Shown: positions 22,691 through 35,437, numbered from the stretch's first letter. The stretch: DNA of 64,000 nucleotides from Gerris lacustris (GCA_951217055.1 OX578276.1:132916587-132980586); one strand, 5' to 3'. Notes: generated by a model from the letters alone, not told the origin. Numbers and translations are program-made.

Positions 22691-23455
22691 TAATTTTTTA
22701 TTACATATGCCAATTTTTAATATTAAATAAAATCTTGAATTACTCTTTTATCAAATTAAATAATTTATTTATTAATTAACGCATGGGTTTCATGCATTAA
22801 AAAATGGTATAATTAACTAAAGGCTATTGAACTTACAAATGTTCTAAAAAACACCCAACAAACAATTCTTCTTTTTACAGTAGATAAAATAAAATGCTTG
22901 GCTATGTTTTAAAAACGAAACACTAAAACTAACATTTACGATAGAAGCAACTATAAATTTGATTAACTTATCACAAGATTATGTTTAACTTGATTTATAG
23001 TTCGATGAAAAATATATTAGAAATAAGTAAGTTAAGAGACAAAAAATAAAATTATATAAAATAAAGTTTATGACCACTGCAAAAAAAGTTATTAAAGTCT
23101 GAGGACGTTTGCAATAACAATTTTTATTGCAAAACCTAGAAATGTATTTAGTTTTATTGCCTGGGGATCTGTAGGTTGTAAACAAGTAAAAGTTATGATA
23201 TAGATTAAAGGGACAAATGAGATACACGATAAGAAAGCGTCTAGCACATGATAAACTCATCGTCATTACGTCATAGCTCACTTTCATCAATCAATATGAA
23301 AACCATGACCAAAACCCAACAATCAAAAACCAACTATCAATGGATTATTTTTCAGTTAAAGTATCATAAACAACAGTTTATACGAAGCTACATTAAATGC
23401 TGTTTATCTTACAGCTGAAAGGCGCGATTAAAATACATATAAAACCTTTTTAAAA
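22691..23455. other. AT-rich DNA, no gene
   Basis: A 101-codon minus frame at 22985-23290 has no recognisable motif; no repeat match noted. Confidence 0.5.
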
Positions 23456-24245
23456 AATCCGTCAAGTACTTGCCAGCAAGTTACTAAAAGGGTTTCTTCG
23501 GTCATAAGAATTCATTATTATTATTATTTATTTTTTTAAACAAAAATATGTATTTTTCACTTTTAAGAAACAAGGTGTGGATATAAATATTATCCTTTAC
23601 TATCTTCGGTATGCACTTATTAAATTCTTTTAGGGATAAAATGGCCGACATTTTGGAAACAAGATACATTTTAGTGAACCAAATTTCAATACTTTTTAAA
23701 TGATACCCAACTTCGATTTTTCAAATCAGAAAAATTTTGTGGCCTCCTAGTTACGGTCCCCTAAAAATTCACTTATTTTAGATCATCTCCCGGAAATTTT
23801 ATTGGACCACAGAGATATATATTTATGTCTTTTTGCCTTATTTTAGGACCTACCCTAATGGGGCAGTGCAGGGGGGGGGGGGGTACATTTTGGGTTTGTT
23901 TAATTTTTTGGGTTTGGGGGAGGGGGGGGGGGCTAAATGGCCGCCATTTTGGAAACGCAATACATATTTGTAATCTACATTTCAATAACTTTGAAATGAT
24001 ACCCAACATAAAAATTACAAAAAATATAAAATATTGCGATATATTCGCAATTGATCGCAGATCGCAGAAAATTGGAGTGTTTAAGTTCGCAATAGGATTT
24101 CTGTTTTTAGCAAAAAAGTTTAACTTATATACCAAATGTCAAGTCTATAGCTTCAGTAGGTCGGGTGATATATTCCAAGATGCGACGGACGAACTACCAA
24201 AAGCACAAGGGTTTCTAGGACGACCTCGAAACCCTAAAAATCAAA
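23456..24245. mobile_element. Family D-like TIR element
   Basis: Left CAAGTACTTGCCAGCAAGTT then AAAAGGGTTTCTTCGG and right CGACCTCGAAACCCTAAAAA are a looser version of the D ends. Inside, CATTTTGGAAAC plus AAATGATACCCAAC occurs twice (near 23650 and 23945) and two G runs of ten or more lie near 23868 and 23922. Open frames on both strands here come from repeat sequence. Confidence 0.6.
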
Positions 24246-24408
24246 TAATCTTAAAATGAACTAGTCGTACAATTAAAAACAATTTTATATTAATAAGATA
24301 TCTTAATAAATTTGCCTTCATTCTTAAAGATGCTTTAATAGAATTAGTATCTGCTTCCTACGCCGCATCTTAATCAGTGCACCTTTTAGAATAAAAAAAG
24401 AATAAAAT

Positions 24409-25005
24409 AGACGACCAATTGGTGTGGCACACGGCTTCCTCGCATCCTATCACGTACTTTATTGATTGATTTTATTCTTTTACAAGCCAATTAAACAATT
24501 AAATTTGTTTAATTGTTTCCCCCGTTTTATTAATGTCAAATTTTTTTTGATTTTTTATATGAATTAAAGTATCAATTTAGCAAAAGTTTTAAGAGCGCAG
24601 ACGGTTCGAATTAATCTGGGGCTATCTGCGGGCTAGTTTCGATATACTATAAAAGTTTCAACAATCAGATAAGTACTTTTACGGCTGTAGGTGTAAATAA
24701 ATGTATGTTTGTGCACTTGTGGAAGAGAAACAAATAAGCGCAGAAAGTTAAAACTTATATGGGACTTTCAATGAGCTAATTATGACCTATCATACAAATT
24801 TCATGTAATCGGACGTGTAGTTTTTAAGTTATGTTGGTTCACAAAAATTGAACGACAGACCGACAGACAGACACGGAACCAAAATTTTCCCTGATGTCTG
24901 AAACAAATTTCTGTTTTGGTATTTTTGAAGTCGGAGACAAAATATTTTGTTTATAGTTTTTCAGGACGATCTCATAGCTTCCGTTACCTTCGGAAATTCG
25001 GCTAA
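24409..25005 (-). repeat. Family A repeat, full length
   Basis: AGACGACCAATTGGTGTGGC at one end; CTTCCGTTACCTTCGGAAAT at the other, where the terminal stem is decayed. All internal landmarks are present. Confidence 0.85.
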
Positions 25006-25557
25006 TAAAGTACAGTTTTATGTTTTTTTTTAACGAGAGAGAGGAGTAGTTGAAGATACATAAAAGATGATTGTGTTGATCAGACATTTACACCTCTTTG
25101 GGCAGCGCCAATGATCATGATTGGTCGAAGTTTAGAAAAACTATGTGTGATATTTTACCTGATTCTCCACAATGTGTGAAGGTAAAAAATAGAAAAAAAC
25201 AAAACAAGAAATTTGTTTTACTATTGTGACAAGTCTCGTGATGTTTACGACTCGAGGAAGGATTCCATGGGAGTTTAATGGAGGAGTCAGGACGAACCCT
25301 GCGATAAAGACATCAACACAGGACTTGTGACGTCACCACAAACCTTACCGCCTTCCCTTCAGTAATATATTCAGCCCTTATTCTTTTTCTTACAAGCCCT
25401 TCCTCCTCTACTATTCAGACCCCACTCCAAGAAAATAAAAAAAAATCATATACCATAAATAATGATGTCAAACCACCCAGACTTCACCATAAATATATTT
25501 ATATCACTGCAACATAAATAGAATAATTATATGGAAATATAAATAATAATGTCTTCA
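25006..25557. other. Unassigned DNA
   Basis: Slightly richer in G+C than the neighbours; no gene or repeat match recognised. Confidence 0.5.
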
Positions 25558-25680
<123 letters not shown>

Positions 25681-25907
25681 ACAATGGATACGCTATATAT
25701 TGTCATAATATTTTTTTATAACGTATTCAGTCTTATAGAAAGAAATATGAAATTTTCATTCAATGAGGTTCATTTTAAGGTGTAAGTTTACAGGTGTTAC
25801 AGTTACTTACTTTCTTCTTATAACGTAGTAGATATATACAGAGAAAAAATCGGTCCGATGAATCGAAAAAAACTTTCTCGCATATAAATATTAATACTGC
25901 ATTTCAA

Positions 25908-26845
25908 TCTCGAAGGTAACGGAAGCTATGTGATCGTTTTCTGAAGAACAAAAATATTTTGTCTCCAGTTTCGAAAATCCCAAGACAGAAATCCGGGAAC
26001 ATTTTTGGTTCCATATCTGTTTGTCATTCTTTCTATCTGTCACTCAATTTTTGCGAACCAACATATCTTAAAAACTGCTCGACCGATTTTAATGACATTT
26101 GGATGGTAGGTCATAATTTCCCCAATGTTGGTCCCTTATAAATTTTAACCTTCTGCACCCTTTTATTTCGCTTCCACTTGCGCACAAACGAACATACCTA
26201 TATTTTCAAAAGTACTCAACTGATTTTTATGAACTTTGACGGCTCGTTGAAAGTAAGCCACAAATAGTCCCAGATTAATTTCAACTGTCTATCCTTTTTA
26301 AATTTTGATAAATTGGTACTTTAATTCATGTAAGAAATCAAACAATTTTTGACAGATTTGAAAAATGGGTGGAAAATAAAATTTAACAATAATTACAAGA
26401 TAAAAAGAACTTTTTATATACTATGTTTTTAAATTTTCTATTGACTAAATAAAAAATCAATATGAAACTTGTCAAAATGAAGATTGTAAATATGGGACAT
26501 GTCAAAACAAATAAAAAAAACTTGCGGATTTTTTCTGAACTAACTTTTCGTACAGCAAAATTTGCTGAAAACGAATTAAATTCTGCTGAAAGATGACTAA
26601 AAGTATTAAAATAATGTATTGTCATCGTGTTCTGAGCTATTCTGAAAGTTTCAAATGTCTAGCTACTCGGGATGTCAGTTAAAATTCGATTGCAAGATTT
26701 GTACTGGACAAACAAACAAACAAGAAAGCAAGCTAATAAAAACGTAATAACGTAATAATAACAGTTTGTAAACGCATAAAATCATTAGAGTATGATAAAT
26801 AGGATGCGACGTAGCTATGTGCCACAATAATTGGCAGAATATTTT
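25908..26845 (+). repeat. Family A repeat interrupted by a family B element
   Basis: A sequence runs TCTCGAAGGTAACGGAAGCT to about 26393, then resumes at about 26747 with AACAGTTTGTAAACGCATAA and closes with ATGTGCCACAATAATTGGCA. The interruption falls in the landmark ACAATAATGGCTTGTAAAAG. Because B lies inside A, this A copy is older than the B insertion. Confidence 0.85.
26394..26746 (-). repeat. Family B repeat, internally deleted copy
   Basis: The reverse complement matches copies at 811 and 14268 at both ends (start GTTTTTATTAGCTTGCTTTC, end AAAAAGTTCTTTTTATCTTG) but lacks about 260 bp from the middle, between TTCATTTTGAC and AGAAAATTTAAAAAC. That preserved-ends, lost-middle structure is usual for non-autonomous mobile DNA. 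Confidence 0.8.
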
Positions 26846-26889
26846 TAAAATATTTAAAAATGTTAAACAGATGATGCTTACTTATTAAT

Positions 26890-27200
26890 TTCGATTGAAA
26901 ATAAAATCAGTTTTTATTTGGTCTATAACTCTGATACTAGATTTTTCCTTGAAAAACTATTTATAGCAGTCAATTCGTATTTAAATGTACTACATTTAGA
27001 ATTACTTCCGAAATTGTCGGAACCGTTTTCGAGAAATATTCTTGGGAGGTAGCGTCACCAAATTTAAAGCTAGAAGTCATTTCTCGATTTCGCCTCGGGA
27101 TGTGATTTTTCTAAACCTTTATGCCAAGCCCATTACTTTAGTTTAGGCTTCACGCGTCTGCACAGACGTCAGACAGACTTTTTTTTAAAAAAAAAAAATC
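26890..27200 (+). repeat. Family F repeat, copy 2
   Basis: Shares ATTGTCGGAACCGTTTTCGA, GGGAGGTAGCGTCACCAAAT, TTCTCGATTTCGCCTCGGG and CTTCACGCGTCTGCACAGAC with 13556-14010 in the same order. Confidence 0.7.
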
Positions 27201-28089
27201 AACTTTTGTGGACTGTAAAAGTGACATGATATGTCACACTTTACGTGAGGCAACACTAAAGAAAAAGACTTAAGTTAGAAAACTAACAAATATCAAAGAT
27301 CGCGATCATGATAAACACTTATATAATTCCAAATTTATTTTTTTATATACTAAGCATAAATTAAAGTCAGTATTTACGTAATTTTATTCACTAATTCACT
27401 TTTTAATTAACAGAAAATACCAGTTTAACTTATGAGCAAACTAAAAAAAAAACCACGTGTGATTTATTCACTCTGTTTAATTCAATTTGTGGTTCATTCA
27501 CTCTGCGTCTAGGCTGAATGAGATCTGATGAATTGGAGCTGAAGTGGAGAAAGCTTTAGTGGTCCTAAGGTGCCCTGAAGATTTGAACGTTCTATTTTAG
27601 CCAGAATGACTTTTGAATGTTTTAGTGATCATTCATAGACTATTGAATGGAATCAGGAGCCTTTTAACATTCTTTTCTATTCCCTCCGCTTGAACGGTTG
27701 ATAGCTCCGTATTTATGTTACGGTCATGGTACTGGAATGCTATCGAAATCCACTTATATAATAGCGGTAAAAATGTTATTTTTTATCAGTTTTAGTCCGT
27801 AGAACGGTGGATAGGATAATTGATTGACAGTTGTAATTATTTGTCAATATATTCATATAATTTTAAATACTTCTTTTATCTGCTCTTAAGTTATCAATAG
27901 AATTTGTATATTTCATGAATAAAATCCTCCGGTGTAACAGATATCATGAAATCATGATCATTTTATCCTTTTTAAATAATCTGTATTACGTTGTATAAAC
28001 ATACCAATAATATATTACATTTCGTGTTTTGTTTAAATGAACAAATCGAGCAATTTTATAATATTAAATCCTGATAGCATTTTTGATTT
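27201..28089. other. Unassigned DNA
   Basis: No gene or repeat family recognised. Confidence 0.5.
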
Positions 28090-29190
28090 TGAGCTTACCA
28101 AAAGTAACGGAAATGGTCATTTTGAAGGCGGAATTTTTAATGTATTCCAATTTAAAAATTCCTAGACAGAAATCCATTTCTGACACCAGGGAACATTTTT
28201 TTGGTTTCTTGTCCGTCTTAAATCTATACTCGTCCGTTTATAATAAAAATTTGCACGGTATGCCATAACTAGCCCGTCTGAGCACATTTATTACTGAATA
28301 ATAATAGTCTGCCAATTAGTGTGGCACATAGCTTCCTCGCGTCCTATTTCGTACAATTAAAAACAAAAACTCCCATTTTTTAAATCGTCAAAATTGTTTT
28401 GATTTCTTAAATCAATTAAAGTATCAATTTAGGAAAATTAAAAATAGCACAGGTCTATCTGCGGGCTACATTACACAAACAATCCAAATTTAATAAAAAA
28501 TCGAATTAGTACTCTGAAGATATAGGAGTAAATAAATGTATTTTTGTGCGCATGTGGAACAAAAATAAATGGGCGCAGCAGGTTGAAACTTATATGAGAC
28601 CAACAATGGGCCAATTATGACCTATCATCCTATTTCAATTGACGAATCAAAATCGGACGAGTAGATTTTAAGATAATTTGGTTAACATAAATTGAGCTGC
28701 GGACAGACACGGAACCAAAAATGTTCTCTGATATATGTTAAACGGATTTCTGCCTTTAAATTTTTTGAAATCGGAGACATAAAAAAATTTCGTCCTGAAG
28801 AACGATTTCATAGTTATTTCTACCTTTAGTAAGCTCGGAAGCAATAAGTGTAAGCCCTCTGGAAATCACCCACTGCTTTTTCTTGTGAGTGAACATCTTT
28901 GTTTAACAACACCTATATCTTTATAAGTACTCATTTGATTTTCAAGATATCCGGATGGTTTGCCGAAAGTATAGCATGTGTAATGGTTCTATTTAAATTT
29001 CATTTTGTCAGCGCACATTTAATATTACATAAAAATAAATTTGAACACACTAGCAATCAAAGATATCCAATCATCCACCCATGCAATTCCTAGTGGGATC
29101 ACATTATTCATCGTAATGTGACGATTCGTCCAATAATAGAACGCGAGAAGAGAAAGAGAGAAAGCTATGTGCCACACTTATAGGCACACA
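28090..29190 (+). repeat. Family A repeat split by another A copy
   Basis: The first half (28090-about 28290, GAGCTTACCAAAAGTAACGG onward) and second half (about 28879-29190, ACACCTATATCTTTATAAGT ... AAGCTATGTGCCACACTTAT) belong to one plus-strand copy. They are separated by a complete minus-strand copy. The outer copy is visibly more diverged, as expected if older. Part of its second half, about 29000-29158, no longer aligns by eye. Confidence 0.65.
28307..28844 (-). repeat. Family A repeat nested in an older A copy
   Basis: Complete from GTCTGCCAATTAGTGTGGCA to the terminal TAAGCTCGGAAGCAATAA. Opposite orientation to the flanking A halves. Confidence 0.8.
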
Positions 29191-31583
29191 AATTGTTTTC
29201 TTTCTTTGCCTTAATATGAATGCAGTATCTTCGCATCTCTTCATATCACTGAAACATTGAATGTTCGACCACCTCTTGGCCTGTTAAGAATAAGGAACGT
29301 CGCGCCGTTGAGATTAATAGGATTTGACCCCATTCTCTTCGTACCTACTGTGTATCCGTTTATTGAAAATATACTATGCTTTCCTTCCTTGCCATGGTAT
29401 TTGCCAGATATTTTTGAATTTAAGGATACCAATACTTGTTTTTAATTAATCCCTACAAATGGATGCAATGAAGCATTTTAATATGCATATGCTTTAGCTC
29501 TGGGGGACAGAAGAAATTTCCGTCACGCAAAAAACAACATGAAAAATGTGACTCTTTTAAATATCGTGCCAGGAAGGAAGAATATAATAGGAGGTAGATT
29601 GTTTTTCACTTGTATTCAATGTAGTATATATTTCGCCGGATAGGATTATAAGTGAAGCAAATGTTTACATACTTTCAATAATTATCAACCAAATTGAAAC
29701 CTGCTCAACGTGAGCCTGAAATGGACTACTTTTTGCGCGGTAAACGAAAACACAATGAAAAGGTTTTCAGAATGTTTATAAAATAAACGCTTCGATTCAT
29801 GGTTATGAAACCTCATACATATATCTCGTAGCTACCACTTTCATCCCTCACTAGTTACCTTACTTAGTTCTTCTACGTATTAATATATTTATTTTAGTAC
29901 AACATGTTTGTCTATGCATTGCAGTAATGTTAAAGTACAAGGTGTTAAGTGATTTACAAATCTTGTTAATTTCATTTAATTGAAGTAATCTGTCGATGGT
30001 TTTCAAATTTATTACCATTGACTTCATTCAGAGACATAATGAATATATTAAACCGATTGTTGTTACGTCTTTAATTACACCTTTTTCTGTGTTTCAGTTT
30101 GATTTTGTAATGCATCTTGCATATTCACGCAACGGGAGAATAAAGTCGTGGTCATTCTTTTCTTTTAACTAACTTGTAGACAAGTTGATGTAATCCAGGC
30201 CAGTATATCATTAGGCTTAAAAAAATCGAAATCCGTTTATGCGTACAAGTCAAGTACACGACATTTTTAAACGAAAAAAAGAAAACAAAAAATATTTGTT
30301 TACCTTGAACTGGTACTTGTTTTAGGGTAGGTACTTGTTAAAAAGTGAATCTGCTTACTTGACAATTCTTGCTCACACACCCTCGCCTCCTCCACTTATT
30401 CGAGTGATATATGTGCAACACAATTTATTGTAACGTGTTAAAAAGTCGTATTTAAAACTCCTGTCTAACGTTGATGCAATTCACTCGGAAGTTTGAAGGA
30501 CCTTTTTGTTCATTTTTTTTATTGTACTTTTTGAACTGAATATCATTCATTGTTAACATATTTTTATTTTGTATAGACACTTTGAAGGGTCATTTAAATT
30601 TGTTAAAACTACATCTTCATTCTTCGATTTACTGCAGTTTATAAATTTAAATTTTTACCCCTTGCAAAACGTTGCATGTTTTCACAATCTTGATTTAAAT
30701 GTTTTTGTTTTTTTTATTTTCTTTTTTGTAAATTAGACTTTATTTTAAGGGTTCTAAATTTTATGGTTTTATTATATTTTCTACAAAATCAAATTGAAAT
30801 GATGCAAGGCCGTTTTACTTTTTAAGACATTTTCTCTTAACTTCCTTGAATGACTTGTTTACTAGTTAGTTTTACATCGAACTAAAACAAGGTTGTAGTG
30901 TTTCTCTAGTATGTAACCTTATAATGTTACACAGTAAACATTCAGGTAAGTAAGAGGAACACCTTGTTCATGTGTGGGCCGTTCAAGGAACATCTTTGAC
31001 ATAGTGTACACTCTTTCCTTGTTTTACAAGATCCTATGTTGTAGAACCACCATAAAAAATGTACTTATTATCATAACACCAGGTCAGATTTATACTAGCC
31101 TAGTCGCTCTCAAGCTTTTGTTTTGACATATAAATGATACTAAAGGCATTGAATTTCTTTCAGATAATTTTTTTTGTTTAAGCCCTATTTATTCAGTTGA
31201 TATGCAGATCTTTAAAAAATCCTTTACCTTTTATATTATAATAATTATTATTATTATTATTATTATTTTTTTTTTTTTGTATAGGGTAAAAAGGGTGTTT
31301 TTTTTAATGTTATAATTTACTCTTAGGTTATTTTTATATTATAATTTAATGTCTGAAACACATGACTTGTGCCTCATGGTCATTGATGGATGGAAAAAAT
31401 AGATTTAATTATTTCTTACTTGTTATTTATCTATAATTGACAATTACTATAATAAATGCTGCTGGGAGTTTGCTAGGACGGTGTGAGTATTTAATTATTG
31501 GTCTTCTGATGATGACGTCTTTTAAGAGTTTAGGTTCATTTCGTTCTCAGTGTTAGGAGCATTAGAATTAATGAAACAAAAAT
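29191..31583. other. 2.4 kb without recognisable features
   Basis: No family A-I sequence, no long reading frame. A short ATT microsatellite lies at about 31237-31265. It is a candidate for ancestral host intergenic or intronic DNA, but that is inference only. Overlapping short frames on both strands at 29241-29445 show no motif. Confidence 0.5.
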
Positions 31584-32149
31584 AGACTGCCAATTAGTGT
31601 GACACATAGCTTACTCGCATCCTTTACTTACTTTAATGATTTTATGCTCTTACAACCAATTAGTGTGAAATTTATTCAATTTCCCCTGTATTTTAAATCT
31701 ATCAAATTGTTTTGATTTGTTATTGTTGAATTAAAGTATCAATTTAGCAAAATTTAAAGAGAGCAGACAGTTGAAATTAATCTGGAGCTATCTGTGGGCT
31801 ACTTTCGACAAACTATCAAAATTTCATAAAAATCAGATATATAGGTGTAAAAAAATGAATGTTTGTGAGCATGTGGACGAGAAACAAATGGACATAGAAA
31901 GAAGACTGAAACTTACATGGGACCAAAAATGGGCAAATTATTCCCTAACATCCATATTTCAATAAAATCGGACTAATAGTTTATAAGATATGATGGTTCG
32001 CAAAAATTGAGGGACAGACAGACAGACACGGAAGCAAAAATGATCCCTGATGTCTGAAACGGATTTCTGTTTTGGAATTTTTGAAATTGGAGACATAAAC
32101 ATTTTACGTTCATCAGCTTTTGTTACCTTTGGAAAGCTCGGAAGCAAAA
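31584..32149 (-). repeat. Family A repeat, full length
   Basis: AGACTGCCAATTAGTGTGAC to GAAAGCTCGGAAGCAAAAT, about 566 bp; contains GACAGACAGACAGACACGGA and TCTGAAACGGATTTCTG. Confidence 0.88.
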
Positions 32150-32814
32150 TCAAATGGTCATCTCTGAAGCACCAATAATTATTTTAAATGTATTAAACTT
32201 TTAACCACTTGACTTTTCTTTAAAAATTAAATGTAAATAATTATATACTGTTGTAGAACACTAAATTTAAGATAAGACTTTTTTTTACTTTACTTCACAT
32301 ATTCTCTTGAGTTCTATTTAAGCTTTAAAATATATTAGTTTAATCATGCAAAAAAGGTGCAAAATGTATATTTTATTTTATATTATATAAGACAATTAAA
32401 AATTAGAACAAGATAGTTTTAATTATTTAGACTTCGAGTAGTGTGCATCTTTGATTAAATTAAATACGCTAACAACATCGTGATTTATACAACGTCCTTC
32501 CTTCCTACATATATCCTTTCAACAAGGGCGTAACCAGAATGCATCAAAATAACTACTTACATTGAGCAAGAACAATGCTATAATAAAATCGTGTTTTGCA
32601 TACCATATCATTATACCCCTTTATACTAGGTCAGGGATACGACAAATCTTATAGAAGAATCAATCTAATATCCTTGAATGTTACTCATCGCATCGGAAAT
32701 TATCAGTAAGTTAAACATAGTTATTATATACAAGTCCTACAAGTTGGTTTTGTCCTACAAAGATTGAGAAGATATTTATATACAAGAATATAATTATAAT
32801 TACAATTAAGCAAA
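32150..32814. other. Unassigned DNA
   Basis: No clear feature; the last part may be decayed upstream sequence of the RTE-like LINE that becomes recognisable at about 32815. Confidence 0.45.
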
Positions 32815-32933
32815 GAGGGCTTAAAATAAATGTTGATAAAACAAAAGTAATGATAGTAAATTTAGAAGGAACTCTATCAATAAAGAAGTAAAGCAAACCA
32901 AATAATTCATATGCCTCGGAAGTATAATATCAA
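32815..32933 (+). pseudogene. RTE-like LINE remnant, left part
   Basis: Translates to GLKINVDKTKVM, the conserved RT segment just after the catalytic core in RTE and related LINEs, then after a frame change to an LGS-II-S motif (the usual FKYLGS block). The coding sense stops abruptly at the hAT duplication 32934-32941 and continues in phase at 43534 if one CTGAAAAT copy is counted, so this and 43534-44095 are one LINE split by the hAT-type insertion. Confidence 0.8.
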
Positions 32934-33159
32934 CTGAAAATCAGTGGCGATCCTAGGGGCAGTGGCGTACGCAGGGGGGGGCCCAAGGGGCCCTGGCCCC
33001 CCCCCGAAATGATTACATACCTAAGACCCGCCATACACTAAAAACCAAAAAAACACAGTAATTAATGACAGATGCATTCGAATTGGCTGTAAATATTTTC
33101 CAAAAAAAAGAAATTAATTAAGTATTATCTTATGGTGTGTATACACTTAATCACCCCAA

Positions 33160-34270
33160 ATCAGCTGGGCCCGGATTTGCCGATAGAATTAAATTCATTC
33201 AACACTATACCGGCCCGATTGTCGGCTGGGCCCGGATTTTGCCGATGGAATTAAATGTATTAAACACTATACCGGCCCGACTGTCGGCTGGGCCAGGATT
33301 TTGCCGATGGAATTAAATTTATTAAACACTATACCGGCCCGACTGTCGGCTGGGCCCGGATTTGCCGATAGAATTAAATTCATTCAACACTATACCGGCC
33401 CGATCGTCGGCTGGGCTCGGATTTTGCCGATGGAATTAAATTTATTAAACACTATCACTATATCGGCCCGACTGTCGGCTGGGCCCGGATTTTGCCGATG
33501 GAATTAAATTTATTAAACACTATACCGGCCCGACTGTCGGCTGGGCCCGGATTTTGGCCGATGGAATTAAATTTATTAAACACTATACCCCCGGGCCCGA
33601 CTGTCGGCTGGGCCCGGATTTTTGTCGATGAAACTTAAACTATTAAACACTATAGCGGCCCGATTTTGGCTGGACCGAGATTTTTGCCGATGGAATTAAA
33701 TTTATTAAACACCATACCGGCCCGACTGTCGGCTGGGCCCGGATTTGCCGATAGAATTAAATTCATTCAACACTATAGCGGCCCGACTGTCGGCTGAGCC
33801 CGGATTTGCCGATAGAATTAAATTCATTCAACACTATACCGGCCCGATCGTCGGCTGGGCCCGGATTTTGCCGATGGAATTAAATTTATTAAACACTATC
33901 ACTATATCGGCCCGACTGTCGGCTGGGCGCGGATTTTGCCGATGGAATTAAATTTATTAAACTATACCGGCCCGACTGTCGGCAGGGCCCGGATTTTGGC
34001 GGATGGAATTAAATTTATTAAACACTATACCGGCCCGACTGTCGGCAGGGCCCGGATTTTGCCGATGGAATTAAATTTATTAAACACTATACCGGCCCGA
34101 CTGTCGGCTGGGCCCGGATTTTGGCCGATGGAATTAAATTTATTAAACACTATACCCCCGGGCCCGACTGTCGGCTGGGCCCGGATTTTTGTCGATGAAA
34201 CTTAAACTATTAAACACTATAGCGGCCCGATTTTGGCTGGACCGAGATTTTTGCTGATGGAATTAGATTA
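33160..34270 (+). repeat. 62-bp minisatellite, about 18-19 units
   Basis: The unit reads CGGCCCGACTGTCGGCTGGG, CCCGGATTTTGCCGATGG, AATTAAATTTATTAAACACT, AT. Variants are ordered: GATAG/CATTCAA units, units with an extra CACTAT, CCCCCGGG units and GTCGATGAAACTTAAACTAT units recur in the same sequence at about 33360-33680 and 33790-34260. That indicates duplication of multi-unit blocks. Degenerate units continue to about 34520. Since 62 is not a multiple of 3, the open frames that run through several units change phase and are unlikely to encode protein. Confidence 0.92.
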
Positions 34271-34972
34271 ATTGAATTAAATTAAGATACATGAAATAAA
34301 TCGGCTCATTTGCCGACTAGGCCTTGATTTTTGTCAGTGGAACTAAAAATTAAACTTGATCGACCCTATTTCGGCTGGGCCCGATTTTTCGCCAATTGAA
34401 TTCAATGATTTTTTTGTGGTTTTAGTCCAGTTCAATAGCATAGGTTAGGTCTAGGTGTTAAGCACATTAAATTAAATGAGGCCCGAGTCAACTCGAACTT
34501 TTGCCGATGGAATTAAATTAATTGAATTAAAATATGCACACTAGACTGGCTTAAACGGGAAAATGATGGTTGTGGATTTCAGTAGCAAATTTTTGTTTTG
34601 GACCAGGATTGTGTGTAGAACGCTACGTGGGTCCTCTTGTCTATGCGGCATTCCCCTCTTGCTGACTCAGGTCGGACTAGTGTTCGTCGACATGTAGTGG
34701 TAAACAGAGGCAATATAAATAAATCGGTTTATCATTTTGTGAAAAAACTGATTCATATTACATAGTAATAGTAAATTTAAATCTAAAAACTCAAATAGCG
34801 TTCAGAAAACATTTGATGTTAAATGTCCCATGTAATTACCCAGCGATTGAGCGAATGATTATTTTGTTTTGCAATAGGTATTTAATTTTCTTAGAGAAGA
34901 ATTCTCTTCTAGATAAAAATTTGAAATTCGTATGTGCAAATCCACGTTTGCTTTTGCAGTGTGGATCACGTT
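34271..34972. other. Interior of nested hAT-type element
   Basis: Degenerate minisatellite units fade out by about 34520; the rest (GGTCGGACTAGTGTTCGTCG near 34670) is not recognised. Confidence 0.5.
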
Positions 34973-35437
34973 TTGCTTCCGAGCTTACCAAAGGAAACGG
35001 AAGATATGTGACAGTTCTGAAGAACGAACAATTTTTATGTCTCCGATTTCAAAAATTTCAAGACACAAATCTGTTCAACATCAGGGTTCAATTTGGGTCC
35101 CGTGTCCGCCTGTCCTTCAATTTTTGCGAACCAACCTATCTTAAAAGCTATTCGTCCAATTTTATTGAAATTTTGATGGTAGGTCATAATTAGCCAGGTT
35201 ATAACATTGCTGATCCCGTATAAGTTTCAATCTTCTGCACCTATTTATGTCTCTTCCACATTCGCACAGACATACATTTATTTACACCTATATCTCCATT
35301 AGTGCTCATCTGATTTTTATGAAATTTTAATGGTTTGTTTAAAGTAGTAGTTTAGTAGTGGTTTGTTTAGATAACCCAAGAATAATTTCAACCGTCTGCG
35401 CTCTTAAAATATTGCTATATTGATACTTTATTCATGT
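34973..35437 (+). repeat. Family A repeat, half of head-to-head pair
   Basis: Starts TTGCTTCCGAGCTTACCAAA with a good terminal stem-loop and proceeds through the family to GATACTTTATTCATG, where it stops. The ORF-like stretch here (126 codons) is repeat sequence found in several copies. Confidence 0.8.

Noticed and set aside
23773..24259. Frames of 120 and 144 codons on opposite strands
   Set aside because: They overlap fully, contain Gly or Pro runs from poly-G tracts and lie in a family D-like repeat.
33301..34205. Open frames through the 62-bp minisatellite with repeated Leu-Asn-Leu-Leu-Asn peptides
   Set aside because: The unit length is not divisible by 3, frames shift from unit to unit, and no start context, splice site or motif supports coding.
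34813..35193. 126-codon plus frame
   Set aside because: It is family A repeat sequence; equivalent frames in other copies are broken at different places.
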